This document shows, piece by piece, positions 46,425-58,130 of a stretch of 64,000 bases of DNA. The stretch is taken from the NCBI RefSeq assembly GCF_905171765.1, contig NC_053394.1, positions 159,225,256 through 159,289,255 of the forward strand, in the 5' to 3' direction. The notes under the pieces were generated by a model that saw nothing but the letters and a program-made list of their open reading frames with translations, was not told the DNA's origin and made no database searches. The stretch comes from Bufo bufo (Eukaryota > Chordata > Amphibia > Anura > Bufonidae). A program made the position numbers and the translations under genes. The first letter of the stretch is position 1. The number at the start of each line of letters is the position of its first letter.

Positions 46425-47038
46425 CTAATTTTAGGGTATTTCTTTGATGAGTTTTTCAAATTAGTATGAATGAATTGTTCTGGTTGTAACATAGGGTTAG
46501 TCTCATTAATTATAGGATTTTTTAAGAAATATTTTTTTAAACATAGGCGTTGCATAAATTTTTCCACACCAATAAATGTTTCAAACTTATTTAACTTGAC
46601 CGTTGGGGCAAATTTCAAGCCTTTATTCAGTAGTTTATTTTCAGTATCGTATAAAGTGAAGGAACTCAAATTTATGATGGAGTCATTCTTAACCTGAGAT
46701 TTAATCACCTCTGGTAATATCTGCCTTTTCTTTCTTCCCCTCCTTGTCTTCCCCTTTCTTCCTCGTGTTGTCTCACCCTGGGTGAATATTTCTGAGTGTG
46801 TTGGTCGTGATATTGGTTGTTCTGTCTCCCTATTGGTTGTGTCCTGTATTCCTGTCTGGGAAGAGTGATCTATAGGTGTGTTCAGGTGTATTGTTGGTGG
46901 TCTTCTCAACGGTGATCTTTGTCTCGTGCGAGTTCTGTGGTGTGGTGGTGTCTGATCTAAAAAATGTTCCCTATCTTCCAGAATTTCAAACCTATTGTGA
47001 ACCGGTACATTGGAGTTGTAGTGAATATGTGTATCCAT
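46421..47038 (-). pseudogene. Penelope-like N-terminal region
   Basis: The 205-codon frame begins with a polar, arginine-rich region (HHRTRTRQRSPLRRPP; RKGKTRRGRKKRQ) and then has IINLSSFTLYDTENKLLNKG and LKFAPTVKLNKFETFIGVEK. The second block is the conserved segment upstream of the polymerase in Penelope-like proteins. It meets the polymerase frame at 46424 with a shift of frame. Confidence 0.8.
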
Positions 47039-47103
47039 TTCGCTAGTGTGGTTATCCCTTGAATCATTTAAACCCTGATTATGTATAATAGCTCCTTTTC
47101 CCT

Positions 47104-47633
47104 CTATCTTCCTTCCTTCTGTGTTATGTTCCCTCCTTTCATTTTTACTCTGTTAAATTTGAGTTTCTTCACCTTCTTATCAATAATCTCCCTCTTCGCC
47201 TTATCCAAATTATTACATAATTGGGAGTGGTAGTTATTCAATTCCTCGTTTTTGGGGAATCTGTCCACTACTACTTTCATATCCGCTATTTTCTTTGTAG
47301 TCTCCTCCAGAATCTCTAAACGTCTTTTGATCACTAGATTAGTTAATGAGATGGACTGTTCATTTCTTTTTCGAAATCTGCGTTACAGAGATCCTGGGCT
47401 GGAGTTTTGCTCAAAGTTAGACCCTTTGGAATCTGGTCAACTTCAATACATCTCTTCAGAGTTTTGACTTCCCATCTATGTCTCAGTTGGCGGATTAGGA
47501 GTATTTCCAAATCTCTAAATGTGCTCCCCACATAATATTCCTCATTAATCATATCGTTGTCATCTTCCTTAAAATGAAAATTTTCAACTTTTTGTCTTTT
47601 GGATTCTATATGATCCCAAATATCCATGGTCAT
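47104..47633 (-). pseudogene. Coiled-coil-like leader of the Penelope-like element
   Basis: Two consecutive frames (47633-47343 and 47334-47104) encode charged helical sequence. MTMDIWDHIESKRQKVENFH opens the first, followed by STFRDLEILLIRQLRHRWEV. The second has LEILEETTKKIADMKVVVDR. Position and character fit the poorly conserved N-terminal part of Penelope-like proteins, but this is inference from context. Confidence 0.6.
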
Positions 47634-47645
47634 GGTGAATCCGTG

Positions 47646-48010
47646 CTGTCACAAGGGTGATTTATATAAAACAGTGATAAGTGTTAATGTGGCGCACAGG
47701 ATCCCACAATGACCAAACAGAGGTGCACTCAGTAAAGTGGACTCAACCTGTCCACTCCAAATGACTGAGTAGATATAGTGAAAAAACTGGGCACTTTCAA
47801 GATATTAGAACCACACAGAAATGTATTGACCTATTAAACAACATTAATGGCAACAGTAATAAGAATAAAATAAAAAGGATAATACCCTTGTGTTAAAATG
47901 ACTATAATGCTCGACAAATAATAGCATGTATTATAATAGCTGAATATATTGGTGGCATATAAGACTTTCTGGTCTGGATAGTGCACCAGTATATTAGACC
48001 CAAATGGCAT
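47646..48010. other. Unassigned sequence, possibly Penelope 5' flank
   Basis: No open frame or repeat structure is seen. It may be untranslated sequence of the element on the right side. Confidence 0.35.
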
Positions 48011-49127
48011 ACCATATTTTTTGCCCTATAAGACGCACCAGCCCATAAGACGCACCTGGGTTTTTGAGGAGGAAAATAAGAAAAAAAAGGTGTACTTTTG
48101 GTGGGTTTGGAACTAATGGTGGTCTGTGGATGGCACTATTACTGGGGATCTGTGGATGGCACTGTTATGGGGGGATCTGTAAAGGACACTGTTATGGGGG
48201 GATCTGGGGATGGCACTGTTATGGGGGGATCTGGGGATGACGCACTGTTATGGGGGGATCTGTGGATGATGCACTGTTATGGGGGGGATCTGTGAATGAC
48301 GCACTATTATGGGGGGATCTGTGGATGACGCACTGTTATAGGGGGATCTGTGGATGACGGACACTGTTATGGGAATCTGTGGATGACGGACACTGTTATG
48401 GGGAGATCTGTGGATGACGGACACTGTTATGGGGGGATCTGTGGCTGGCACTGTTACAGGGGGATTTGTAGCTGGCACTGTTGGAGGGGGGATCTGTGGG
48501 TGGCACTGTTATGGGGGATCTGTTGGTGGCACTGTTATATATGTGCCATCCACAGACCCCCCACCCCATAACAGTGCCATCCACAGACCCCCAGCCCATA
48601 ACAGTGCCATCCACAGACCCACCACCCCTTAACTGTGCCATCCACGGATGTTCCCCATAAAACTGTCATCCACAGGTCCCGTCCCCCCGCCGCTCCAGTG
48701 CTGCAGTATACAAATATAAAATGTCTCATTCAATTAAAAGTGATTAAACATGCCCCCTCACTCCTAATATTACCGTACATCCTAACCGCTTCTGTACAAT
48801 GCAGGCAGGCCGGACGGCCGGCGCGTCACTCACTGACGTCACTTGCCTGCGCCGCCTTCTTTATTCATAAAGTAGGCGGCGCAGGCACGTGACATCAGGG
48901 AGTTACGCTGCCGCCCGCCCGGCCTGCCTGCCTGCATTCTACAGAAGCTGGTAGGATGTACGGTAATATTAGGAGTGAGGGGGCATGTTTAATCACTTTT
49001 AATTGAATAAGACATTTTATATTTGTATAGTGCAGCACTGGAGCGGCGGGGCTATAGTACAGTGACTGCACCGCTCTGCCGCTCCGCCTGGGGGAAAAAG
49101 TGCGTCTTATGGGGCGAAAAATACGGT
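48011..49127. mobile_element. TIR element with internal tandem array
   Basis: The ends ACCATATTTTTTGCCC (continuing TATAAGACGCAC) and TTATGGGGCGAAAAATACGGT are inverted over about 28 bp. Inside are a tandem array (48110-48660) and a palindrome (arms about 48690-48815 and 48918-49047). No transposase. Target duplications are not clear, so the superfamily is unassigned. Confidence 0.7.
48110..48660. repeat. Tandem array, about 27-31 bp unit, with inverted end
   Basis: Units of GGGGGATCTGTGGATGACAC and TGTTATGG run to about 48540. Units of the opposite orientation (CATAACAGTGCCATCCACAG) run from 48545 to 48660, so the array itself is partly palindromic. Confidence 0.85.
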
Positions 49128-49741
49128 AAAAAACAAACAAAGACATAAGGTTATGTGAATGCTAGAAATCGATGAATAAATAGAAATATTCGCATAAATA
49201 CCAGCAATATTCGTGATATTTTCGAATATACAATACTCGCAGGGAACGTGATAGCTATAAGAATCGTATAGCTCACTCCCTTCTGACACAAAATAGTTCC
49301 AGACTTGAATAATGCCAACAAACTTCGTATGTCCCGAAATAAGTCCAGTACAATATGTAGTTGGGGGCAACGTCGATTATTTTGTGTCCCACACTGGAAA
49401 GTTTTAAACCAGCAAGATGTAATGGCGTCCCGCTATATATTCAAACCAGCGGCGTCCCACTGGAATATTAACACTGTGATTTGAATAAATGTTCTGCCGG
49501 AAAAGTTCAAAAAAAGTCATACCGTATTGCTTTTCTCACCACAAAATCGCTCTACTGAATGATTCTATATGGGTAGAAATGATTCTATATGGGATCCTGT
49601 GCGCCATATTTACGCATATCACAGCTTATAGTTACTAGATTTATGGAGATGAGATGCTGATCCAGGGATCATTCTGCTTGCAATAGTTGGGGCCAGGAAG
49701 GATTTATTTCCCTAACTATAGTGAATTTGTCAACCACCTTA
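49128..49741. other. Unassigned sequence
   Basis: No gene or repeat is supported. A short duplication of GAAATGATTCTATATGGG occurs near 49560-49592. Confidence 0.35.
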
Positions 49742-50058
49742 GGGTCCATTTACACGTCTGCATGAATGGGTCCGCATCCGTTCCGCAATTTTGCGGAACG
49801 GGTGCGGACCCATTCATTTTCAATGGGCTCGGAAAAGATGCGGACAGCACACAGTGTGCTGTTCGCATCCGCACTTCCGTTCCGCATCCGCAATTCCGTT
49901 CCGCCAAAAAATAGGACATGTCCTATTCTTGTCCGCAGACACGGACAAGAAAAGGCATTTCTATTAAAGCGTCTGGCATGTGCGGTCCGCCGGTGTCCGT
50001 GTTTTGCGGATCCGCAATTTGCGGACTGCAAAACACTTGTGGACATGTGAATGGACCC
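49742..50058. mobile_element. Harbinger-type MITE, TTA duplication
   Basis: The ends GGGTCCATTTACACGTCTG and ACATGTGAATGGACCC are flanked by TTA at 49739-49741 and 50059-50061. It is close to the element at 14-486, including TGCGGACCCATTCATTTTCA. Confidence 0.8.
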
Positions 50059-50759
50059 TTATAAGGGTTTTTGCCGTTTTAGCATTATACTGTAGGTTGG
50101 ACTTGATAAACCTGTGTCTTTTCATCCTAAATGATGTTACAGTGTTAGTAATTATCAGGGTGTCATTGAGAGGTCTCTTAATTGAAAGCACGTTTTGAAA
50201 ATATATAAATTACATTTGACTACTCTGTTTATGCTAATCTGCACATTGCTTTACTTGATAGAACAATAGTATGTGCTAAACTAGAATGATCTGGGACAGT
50301 AAGGTGCAACTATAGGCATTTACAGGGTTTCACACTTGCAGTAAAGCTATCCAGCAGACTGTTCTTGCAGAGGAGCAGCCTGCTGGAGTTCACCGTATCT
50401 GGCCTAGCCATATACTGCCATGCACCACCATTCCTGTCCCCTTTGAGGGATCGGGAGGAGATCCGGCTGGTTTCCAGCACAAGCTTTACCACAGGTTTGA
50501 AACCTTCCTTATCCATTCATCTACCCCATCACAAATATAATAATTTTATACCTTCATGCCTCCACTCTCCTTTCTCTGTCAGACTTGTATATGTTATTCC
50601 CTTTAATGCCATTGTCCTTTTTGCTCCTACTTGGATTAGTACACAAGGGAAAGGTAGTCCTACATTGAGTTTGAGATGTCAGCATTACTGCCCAAATGCA
50701 TGTCCACATGCATATAACCATCAAAGTTAGCTAATTATTTCTGTATCACAACTTTGCAG

Positions 50760-51226
50760 AAACCAGCTTTACATGGACAGCAAAAGACCGATGAAGAACC
50801 TGTGGAAGAGCAACAGAGGAAGTCTGCAGGAACAGATGAGTCACTAGGTTTTGTAAGGACGCAAATAGCCAACTACAAAATGACCACAGATGATGGGATT
50901 TATAGAGAAGATAATATTAGCAAAGTTCCTACAGACTATACAGTGATTCATAGAAGTGAATATCAAGGTAATGAAAATATAGATGTTGGCCAACCAGATG
51001 TTCATGAATTAAGTCTCCATCATAAAGAAGTTAAACTTATTGATGAAGAAAAACCTTTGATTTCTCATGCTACAAAAATGTATGAAAATATTGAGAGTGG
51101 AAACCAAGAGACTGACACCAAACAACCTGATATAGATGATGACAACAGAAGCTTCAATAAGAGACAGCCAGAAGCTGCTTCTGAGGTGAAGCATGTCGAG
51201 TATATGTCCCATTTTACTGCACCCAG
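50760..51226 (+). CDS. Exon C of the disordered protein gene
   Basis: The 467-bp exon lies between acceptor CTTTGCAG and donor CAG|GTAACT. It starts in phase 0, matching the end of exon B, and ends with two bases of a codon completed by the first base of exon D. It encodes about 155 polar residues, beginning KPALHGQQKTDEEPVEEQQR and rich in Glu, Asp, Lys and Asn, with no visible domain, signal peptide or membrane segment. The only support for its being coding is the long clean frame, the splice sites and the phase match on both sides. The protein character (charged, low in hydrophobics) agrees with exons B and D. Confidence 0.7.
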
Positions 51227-52557
51227 GTAACTAATATTCTGCTTTATTGTATTCTCGACTGTTGGTCTTTTACAGGAAATTAAATAAAATATGTTCTGGG
51301 TTCTCGGAAATACATTGTAACATTAAGTAAATAATGTAATTGAAATCAGCAAAACATTAGTTGGAGAATTACAATGGGGTTTCCTGTGTAAAGTGAAGGT
51401 GTGTATGCTGGGCCACTGATTTATTAGGTTTGATTTGATTTGCAGAAATATTTGAGCATTATACTTGGAAGTCTCTTATCCTGTGGGAAACTCCTTTACA
51501 TGATGATATTCTAGCTGCCCACTGCCACCACTAGGGGGAGATTACTGTATACGGTTGATAGTGTACATAGAACTGAGTAATAAAATAGAAACGCTCTAGT
51601 GGTGGCTGCAGTTACCCAACCTAAAATTATATCATTTAACACAATAACTATTTAGAGGATTTAGTTCCCTCTATGAGAAAAACAGATCTATATAAAAAAA
51701 AATTATCAGTACAGAATTTTGGACCCAAAAATTTTAATGGGGTAAAAAAAATGAACATTCAAGTTTTTAACAGCAACACCTTAGGGTGATCTAAAGAGGC
51801 CCCTGCTACTAATCTATTGTTTTGATCCATATTGCTTCCGTTAATAGCTCAATTCATTTTTCCATCACATTATATCCAGGGATTATGGCAACCGCTGCAG
51901 CACAGGTACGAGGTGGTCAGCACAGGGGCTGCTGCGAGAGTGTGCCTATGCATGACTACCGCTATAGGACTGCAGAAGTGTCCGTAACCCCTGGATACGA
52001 GCAGTGTATAATGTCATGGAAAAATGAATCAAGCCAGCAACGGAAGCAATATGGACAATCACAATACATTAGTAAGTGCCTTGTATTAACTTTTTCTACA
52101 TATAAATGCCATTTGCTGAAGTGAATCAACCCCTTTAAGTGCACCAAGGCTTGGCCGTAGCCACTATATGCTCTTTAAGTCCTCCTCTCTGCAGTGCTGA
52201 ACACGCCCCAACACCACACACACACACACACACACCACCACCACCATTGATTTACAGGGCCAGCAAAATGACACTGGTGATGTCTGGTCCTGCCAATCAA
52301 ATGGAGGAGGAAGTGTCCAGTGCTGCTGAGAGGAGGAGCTAAAGTGCATATATGTCCTCATTTGCATATTCATTAAAACAATGATTTCTCAGTAGCATTG
52401 GAATGGAACAGCTAAAGTAAGGTATGCTCTTAATCAGCAGAGTCAGACCTACCAGAGCCAATGCCTGTGTTAATAGGGTTCGTCCTGCTGACAGATGCTT
52501 CTTAAGCTTTATATAGGAATTCCTTCACTCACTAATTCTCACCCTCCTATATTTCAG
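51227..52557 (+). other. Intron between exons C and D
   Basis: It runs from GTAACT to CTCCTATATTTCAG. It holds part of the AAGGGGTTGTCTC foldback family (about 51810-52136) and part of the AAAGGGCATCTG family (about 52190-52505, with CACACACA and CCACCACCA repeats at 52216-52245). Confidence 0.6.
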
Positions 52558-55201
52558 CTTAGAACGTGGAAATGATACCTATTCTTTCCAAGACTCTGGG
52601 ACACCTTATATCCATCTTTATAAACCCAGTACAGCAGACGATTCTGAATTTCATGAAAATACAGATATAAAGAAGGCACTACCCATGACCATTGACTCCC
52701 ATACGGATGACAAACTTCCTTCACAGGAAATATATACTCATGCAAAGGAATTTCTTCCATCAAGTGCTCAGGCTCAGCCACAGGAAGAGCTGACTGAACT
52801 GGAGAACTGCGAACTAAGTTCCAAGTCAAATCTTGATGACTTAGAAGAGCTGGAGTGTTCTAAATCTAAAGAATTTCACTTGAGTCATTTTAAGGATTTA
52901 GCTGGCACAGTCACTCAATCAACGGAGTTAAGCGGCAGAAGCGATCACAAAGATGGAATTCAGTACTATAATATTTACTCACAAAATGTGCAGGATGGAG
53001 ACAAAGTAAAACATGAAGTTAAGTCAGAGGACCATCATTTTTCACCTAGTCAGTCAGAAGAACCATTGCAAGAAGGTGCACAGTCTGAGGAACTAGTTCA
53101 TACATATTCACCATCTGAAAAACTAGTTGATACATATGTACCATCTAAGGAAATAGATCATACATCTGCGCCACATAAGGAAATTGATCACACATATGCA
53201 CCATCTGAGAAATCAGTTGATACATATGTACCATCTAAGGAAATAGATCATACATATTCTCCACGTAAAGAAATAGATCATACATATGCACCATCTGAGG
53301 AACTAGTTTATAAATGTGCACCATCTGAGAAACCAGTGGACACATATGTACCACATAAGGAAATCGATCATACATATGCACCACATAAGGAAATCGATCA
53401 TACATATGCATCATCTGAGAAATCAATTGATACATATGTACAATCTAAGGAAATAGATCATACATATGCTCCACATAAAGAAATAGATCATACATATGCA
53501 CCATCTGAGGAACTAGTTTATAAGTATGCACCATCTGAGAAATCAGTTGATACAGATGCACCATGTAAGGAAATTGACCATACATATGCACCATCTGAGG
53601 AACTAGTTCACACATATACAGCATTAAAGCAACCAGTTCACATGCATGAGTCATCAGAAGAACAAGAGCAAGAATATACACAATCAAAAGAGGATATACA
53701 TAACTATGCAGTATTAAAGAAAGAGCATGATAAGTCGGAAAATGTAGTTTATATATCAGAGGAGCCAGATCACGATTATATACATTCAGGAGAAGAAAGC
53801 CATAAGTATGCAGTCCTAAAGGAAGCAAAGCATGCGTGTAACCAGTCAGAGAAGCTAGATCAAACATATGAGCTACCAGAGGATCATATTTTGTACAATG
53901 TCCAATCAGAAGACTTAGCTTATAGGCATAAGCCATCAAAGACTACAACCATTACATATGAACAATTAGAGAAACCGGTTAACACATATGACCAGTTAAA
54001 GGAGTCCTATACTCAGGACATACAACCAAAGGAGTCAGAAAAAGTGTATGAATATGCAGAGAAAAAGTATACAGAGTCAGAGGATTCACCAGAAAAGATC
54101 ATTCCCTATGTAAAACAATCAGATGAGTTACATAACCAGCATGCTCAAGCAGAGGAAACTCCATCAGAGTTAGTAAATTACCAACAAGCACAACCAGAGG
54201 AGCCAGATTTCCAACACTCAAAGTCTGGGTTGCCAAATCACCTACAAGCACAGTTCAAAGGTCCAGATTATGAACAACCTCAATCGGAGGCTCCAGATTA
54301 CCAAAAATCAAAGGAGCCATATTATCAACAAGGGCAATCAGAAGAGCCAAATTATCAACAAGAGCACTCAGAGGAATGCCCTGTTCATCACAAACACTCA
54401 GAGGAGTTGTATTACCAACAAGAACACTCAGAAGATCCAAATTATCAACAAGCACAATCAGAGGAGCAAAATTATCCAAAAACACAAACAGAGGAGCTAA
54501 ATTTCGGATATCAACAACCAGAAAACTTGGAGAATAACAATAACAGCTCAGAAGATTCACAGTTCAACTATTATTCACAACAGTCAAAGCAGACTTTAGA
54601 GGGTAAAAGTAAGATGTATGGAGAAAATAATTATAGGTTGACAGAGTCTACAGAGCAAGAGTACATGGATCTTCATACTGTAGAAACAGACAGTGGACAT
54701 GCTACTTCAGCAAAGCAAGATACAGCTGAGAGCAGACCTGAAAAATACTTGGAGCCACAACATAGGTATAGTTCTCCAGAAGAATACCATCACAACAATG
54801 ACTCACCATCTGAAACTTCCCATAAGGATTTACTATCTAAAGACCAAGACCTTAGGTATCCTGAGGAAGAAAAGCCAAAGACTTTAGATACTGATTTTGT
54901 TGAGCCAGAGAGTGGAAATGTTCTACCAGAGCACCATGAGCATAAAGATTCTGATAGACATTCTCAATTGCATGAATCACATACAGAGGAGTCACATGAT
55001 TCTCAGGCCCAGGACACATTGGACAAGCATACTTATATTCAAAAAAATATAAATGGACATTCAGGACTTGAAGAATCAGAGCGCAAAGACAATAGGTCAA
55101 GTGGACCTAAATTATCAGATGACATCCACAAAGAAAGTCCCGAGGAGATAGTATCAGACACAGGGGAAACTATAGAAGACAGTAATTTTGATTTTCTAGA
55201 G
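52558..55201 (+). CDS. Exon D, large repeat-bearing exon of the disordered protein gene
   Basis: The 2644-bp exon follows acceptor TATATTTCAG|C and ends GAG|GTATGA in phase 0. The first base completes the serine codon from exon C. It encodes 881 residues. The N-terminal part (about 160 residues) is acidic. Then about 18 units of a 10-residue repeat follow (53098-53640), of types HTYAPHKEID, DTYVPSKEID and YKYAPSEKSV. Looser repeats of the same length follow, including a Gln-rich set, NYQQAQSEEP (54230-54500). The C-terminus is acidic and polar. There are no transmembrane or catalytic motifs. The frame runs 7-8 codons past the donor to a TGA at 55205, so this could be a terminal exon, but GTATGA is an acceptable donor and large disordered proteins usually continue. 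The family is unknown beyond the tentative TNKS1BP1 link. Confidence 0.8.
53098..53640 (+). repeat. Coding minisatellite, 30-bp unit
   Basis: About 18 tandem 30-bp units (CATACATATGCACCACATAA plus GGAAATCGAT and variants) keep the reading frame of exon D. Two to three unit types alternate, so the array also has a higher-order pattern. Confidence 0.9.
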
Positions 55202-55428
55202 GTATGAATTCTACACTTTTTGTTTTTGGTTAGCTAAAGATCTATGTACAACAGTAATACATCTGTTATTTAGGCTTCATGGCATGGCAGAGCCGTGGGT
55301 GTAAACTTGTCCGGAAGGACACACTCACTGTGGCTTCATGCTTTAGGGGCGTAGGCCCTACCATATGGTGCTTCATATGACACCATATTATGGAGACAAT
55401 CAGAGACATACAAAGGTACAATGGGGCC
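55202..55428. other. Unassigned sequence left of the LTR
   Basis: Non-coding. ATGGTGCTTCATATGACACC is a short palindrome. The sequence may be a foldback host interrupted by the LTR, since related words occur after 56017. Confidence 0.4.
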
Positions 55429-56012
55429 TGTTACGGATATCTGACACTCCAGCTGAGTAAATCCGTACAGCGTCTCCCGAAAACCAAGTAAATCTGAAGG
55501 TGTTGTGAAGATTTAGCTCCCAATCCCCCACAAACAGGAGCCAAGACTTCAGGAAGGGGGTAAAAATGATCAACTTTATTGATGGCCACAGCTCAGCCTT
55601 TTATCAAGTCCTCCAGCAAGGGTTACTCCAACGGGGCCCTTGTGGGGAACAGGCACACAAAATACAGTGACCAATCAATATACAGTAAGATATAACACAC
55701 TCCCACATGAACAGTAAAATCTCTCCTCTCTATCCTGGAGATAATTGGATAAAGGGGCCGGACATAGTTCCATGCGGTCGATGACCAAGACCCTTGTGTT
55801 TGCTAAATGTATCACAGGCAATATCCATTGTGTTTGTGGATTGTGTCACGGGCAATATCCATTGTGTTCGCTAATGTCCATTGTGTTCGCTTACTGCGTC
55901 ACAGGCAGATGAGGTGGTTTGTGTACATTTAAAGGGCGAAATAAGGTTAACTACATGAACAGCAGACGAAATACAAGAGTCTGGACATTCCTAAAACAGG
56001 GGTTTTGTCACA
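55429..56012 (-). mobile_element. Solo LTR, GGGCC duplication
   Basis: It begins TGTTACGG and ends TTTTGTCACA (TG...CA), flanked by GGGCC at 55424-55428 and 56013-56017, the 5-bp duplication of many LTR retroelements. The sequence AATAAAG on the - strand near 55580 could be its polyadenylation signal. That suggests - orientation. No internal gag or pol is present. Confidence 0.65.
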
Positions 56013-56596
56013 GGGCCCTATACATTTCTATAGGCCCATAATACGGCTCCAATGTCTGGACCCATAGTACAGCCATTAAACTTGAACACGAGTCAGTATG
56101 TATTCATATCTTGACCACAGACATGCCTAGCAATAATTATGAGAAATAAAATCATGGGGGAATCATCATACATCATTTTATATGTGGTGACTGGAAACCA
56201 AAAGTAAATCCTTACATTCGCTCTAATATGAAGACCCACCATGCATCTCCATTGTAGGCAGTGTTGAAAAGGGGCATATACAAGGTAGTAAAAAGGAGGC
56301 TGCAGCAATATTGTGCAATGTCAGGCTATGGGCTTGATCATGTCTAGGCTTTTCGACATTGCCTGAGTACCTGACTACTTAGTTCAAACCTTGTCACAGT
56401 GCAGATATATAAATCAGGCATTTCATCAAATATGCAATTCTGATTTCCTGCAAATTGAGGCGGGTCCTTAACTCCATATCGTTACTTGAATTTATGTATT
56501 TTTGTATCTCACTAGCTTCCATGTGTTATTAATTTATGAAAAGTAACCATGTTTTCAGTATGGTCAAAGGCACCTTGTGGTATTATTTGGTATATA
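56013..56596. other. Unassigned sequence
   Basis: No gene or clear repeat is supported. Confidence 0.35.
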
Positions 56597-56961
56597 TCTA
56601 TATATATAAAAAAAAGGACGTATATATGTGTGTATGTATGTTCCGCGATCACTCAAAACTGCAACCATCGATTTCAACAAAACTTGTATACACATCCCTT
56701 GCTACCTGGAAAGGAATCTTGTGGGGTCACAGCTCTCTAGGACGTACCGTTCCTGAGATATTAAAAAAAAAATGTTTTGCATTAGCCAATAGAAGCCTGC
56801 AAGTCTTTCTCTTCATATCCCTTAACTGCCATACATACGGTCACATGTCCCTTATCAGCCAATAGAAGCTCCCAGGCCCTTAGTCTCCACATACACACAG
56901 TTTTACTCCAGGTTTCCATAACAACCCAGCCATTTTTCTTCACTGCTGCAGGTCAGCTTTA

Positions 56962-57177
56962 GGCTAGACTAGAGCTACACGACGACAATAAGTCGTACGA
57001 CACATAGGGCACAACTACGCTGCTACATGCATCCATCTTGGATGGATTTTTTGCGACTGTCGTGTCGCAGTCGCAGCATGTCGCAGTGCGCCACCATAGC
57101 CTATCATTATAAAAATTGTTGCACGACATTGGTACGATAAAATGTCGCACGACACATGTCGTCATGTAGCCCTAGCC
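56962..57177. mobile_element. Harbinger-type MITE inside Helitron D, TTA duplication
   Basis: The ends GGCTAGACTAGAGCTACACG and CATGTAGCCCTAGCC are flanked by TTA at 56959-56961 and 57178-57180. ACGACA/TGTCGT palindromes fill it. A remnant of about 30 bp of the same MITE persists in Helitron copy A near 11915-11943. Confidence 0.75.
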
Positions 57178-57179
57178 TT

Positions 57180-58130
57180 AAAGGGGCAGGGCGCTGTGGA
57201 GGTCACTGTCAAGGGAGCAGGGGCCACTATTACAGGGGTAGGCCGCTGTGCAGGTCACTGTTAAAGGGGCGGGCACTGTGGAGGTCATTGTTAAAGGGGC
57301 GGGCACTGTGGAGGTCACTGTTAAAGGGCCGTTCACTGTGGAGGTCACTGTTAAGGGGGCAGGCCGCTGTGCAGCTCACTGTTAAAGGGGCGGACACTGT
57401 GGAGGTCACTGTTAAAGGGGTGGGCACTGTGGAGGTCACTATTAAAGGGGCAGGAACTGTGGAGGTCACTGTTAAAGGGGCGAGCACTGTGGAGGTCACT
57501 GTTAAAGGGGCAGGCACTGTGGAGGTCACTATTGAAGGGACAGCTGCTGTGAAGGTCACTGTTAAAGGAGCAGGCACTGTGGATGTCACTGTTAAAGGGG
57601 CGTTCACTGTGGAGGTCACTGTTAAAGGGGCATTCACTGTGGAGGTCACTGTTAAGGGGGAAGGCCGCTGTGAAGGTCACTGTTAAAGGGGCTGGCACTG
57701 TGGAGGTCACTGTTAAGGAGGCAGGGGCCACTATTAAAGGAGCAGCTGCTGTGGAGGTCACTGTTAAGGCAGCAGGGTACTGTGAGGTCACTGTTAAGGG
57801 AGCGGGGTACTGTGGAGGTCACTGTTAAAGGGATGGGTGCTGTGGAGATCTCTGTTAAGGGGGTAGGGAACAGTGGAGGACACAGATAAGGGAACGGTCC
57901 CCTATGGAGTTCAGTGTTAAGGGGCGGGGTGCTGTAGAGGTCACTGTTAAGGGAGAAGGCCCCTGAGGAGTTCACTGTCAAGGGAGTGGGGTGCTGTGAA
58001 ACTCAATTTTAAAGGGGCGGGCTGCTGTGAAGGTCAAATTTAAGGGGATGGGCTGCTGTGGAGGTCCCATTTTAAGAAGGCTGGGCACTGTGGGGGGGGG
58101 GGGGTCAGTGTTAAGGGGTGGGGGGGCTGT
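57180..58130. repeat. 30-bp minisatellite in Helitron copy D
   Basis: Units of AAAGGGGCGGGCACTGTGGA plus GGTCACTGTT, about 30 copies; the inverse complement of the unit in array copies A and C. The unit grows more irregular in length towards 58130. Confidence 0.9.

Larger units (their letters stand above)
43790..47645 (-). mobile_element. Penelope-like retroelement, degraded
   Basis: Several - strand frames in the order expected for a Penelope-like protein (N-terminal region, reverse transcriptase, GIY-YIG nuclease) run from 47633 to 44064, with frameshifts and a MITE (44801-45296) between the polymerase and nuclease parts. The outer limits are uncertain. No hammerhead core was seen around it. 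Confidence 0.8.
22174..50759 (+). other. 28.6 kb intron packed with mobile elements
   Basis: It starts GTAAGA and ends ATCACAACTTTGCAG, and the exons on both sides are in phase 0. That is the main evidence that B and C belong to one gene. It contains LINE, Penelope, Tc1, hAT and MITE insertions listed separately. Confidence 0.55.

Noticed and set aside
53235..53939. Long - strand frames opposite exon D
   Set aside because: Shadow of the repeat-rich + strand exon. No splice or domain support, and the + frame is longer and phase-linked to other exons.
57156..57828. Open frames across the minisatellite of Helitron copy D
   Set aside because: Same artefact of an in-frame tandem unit.
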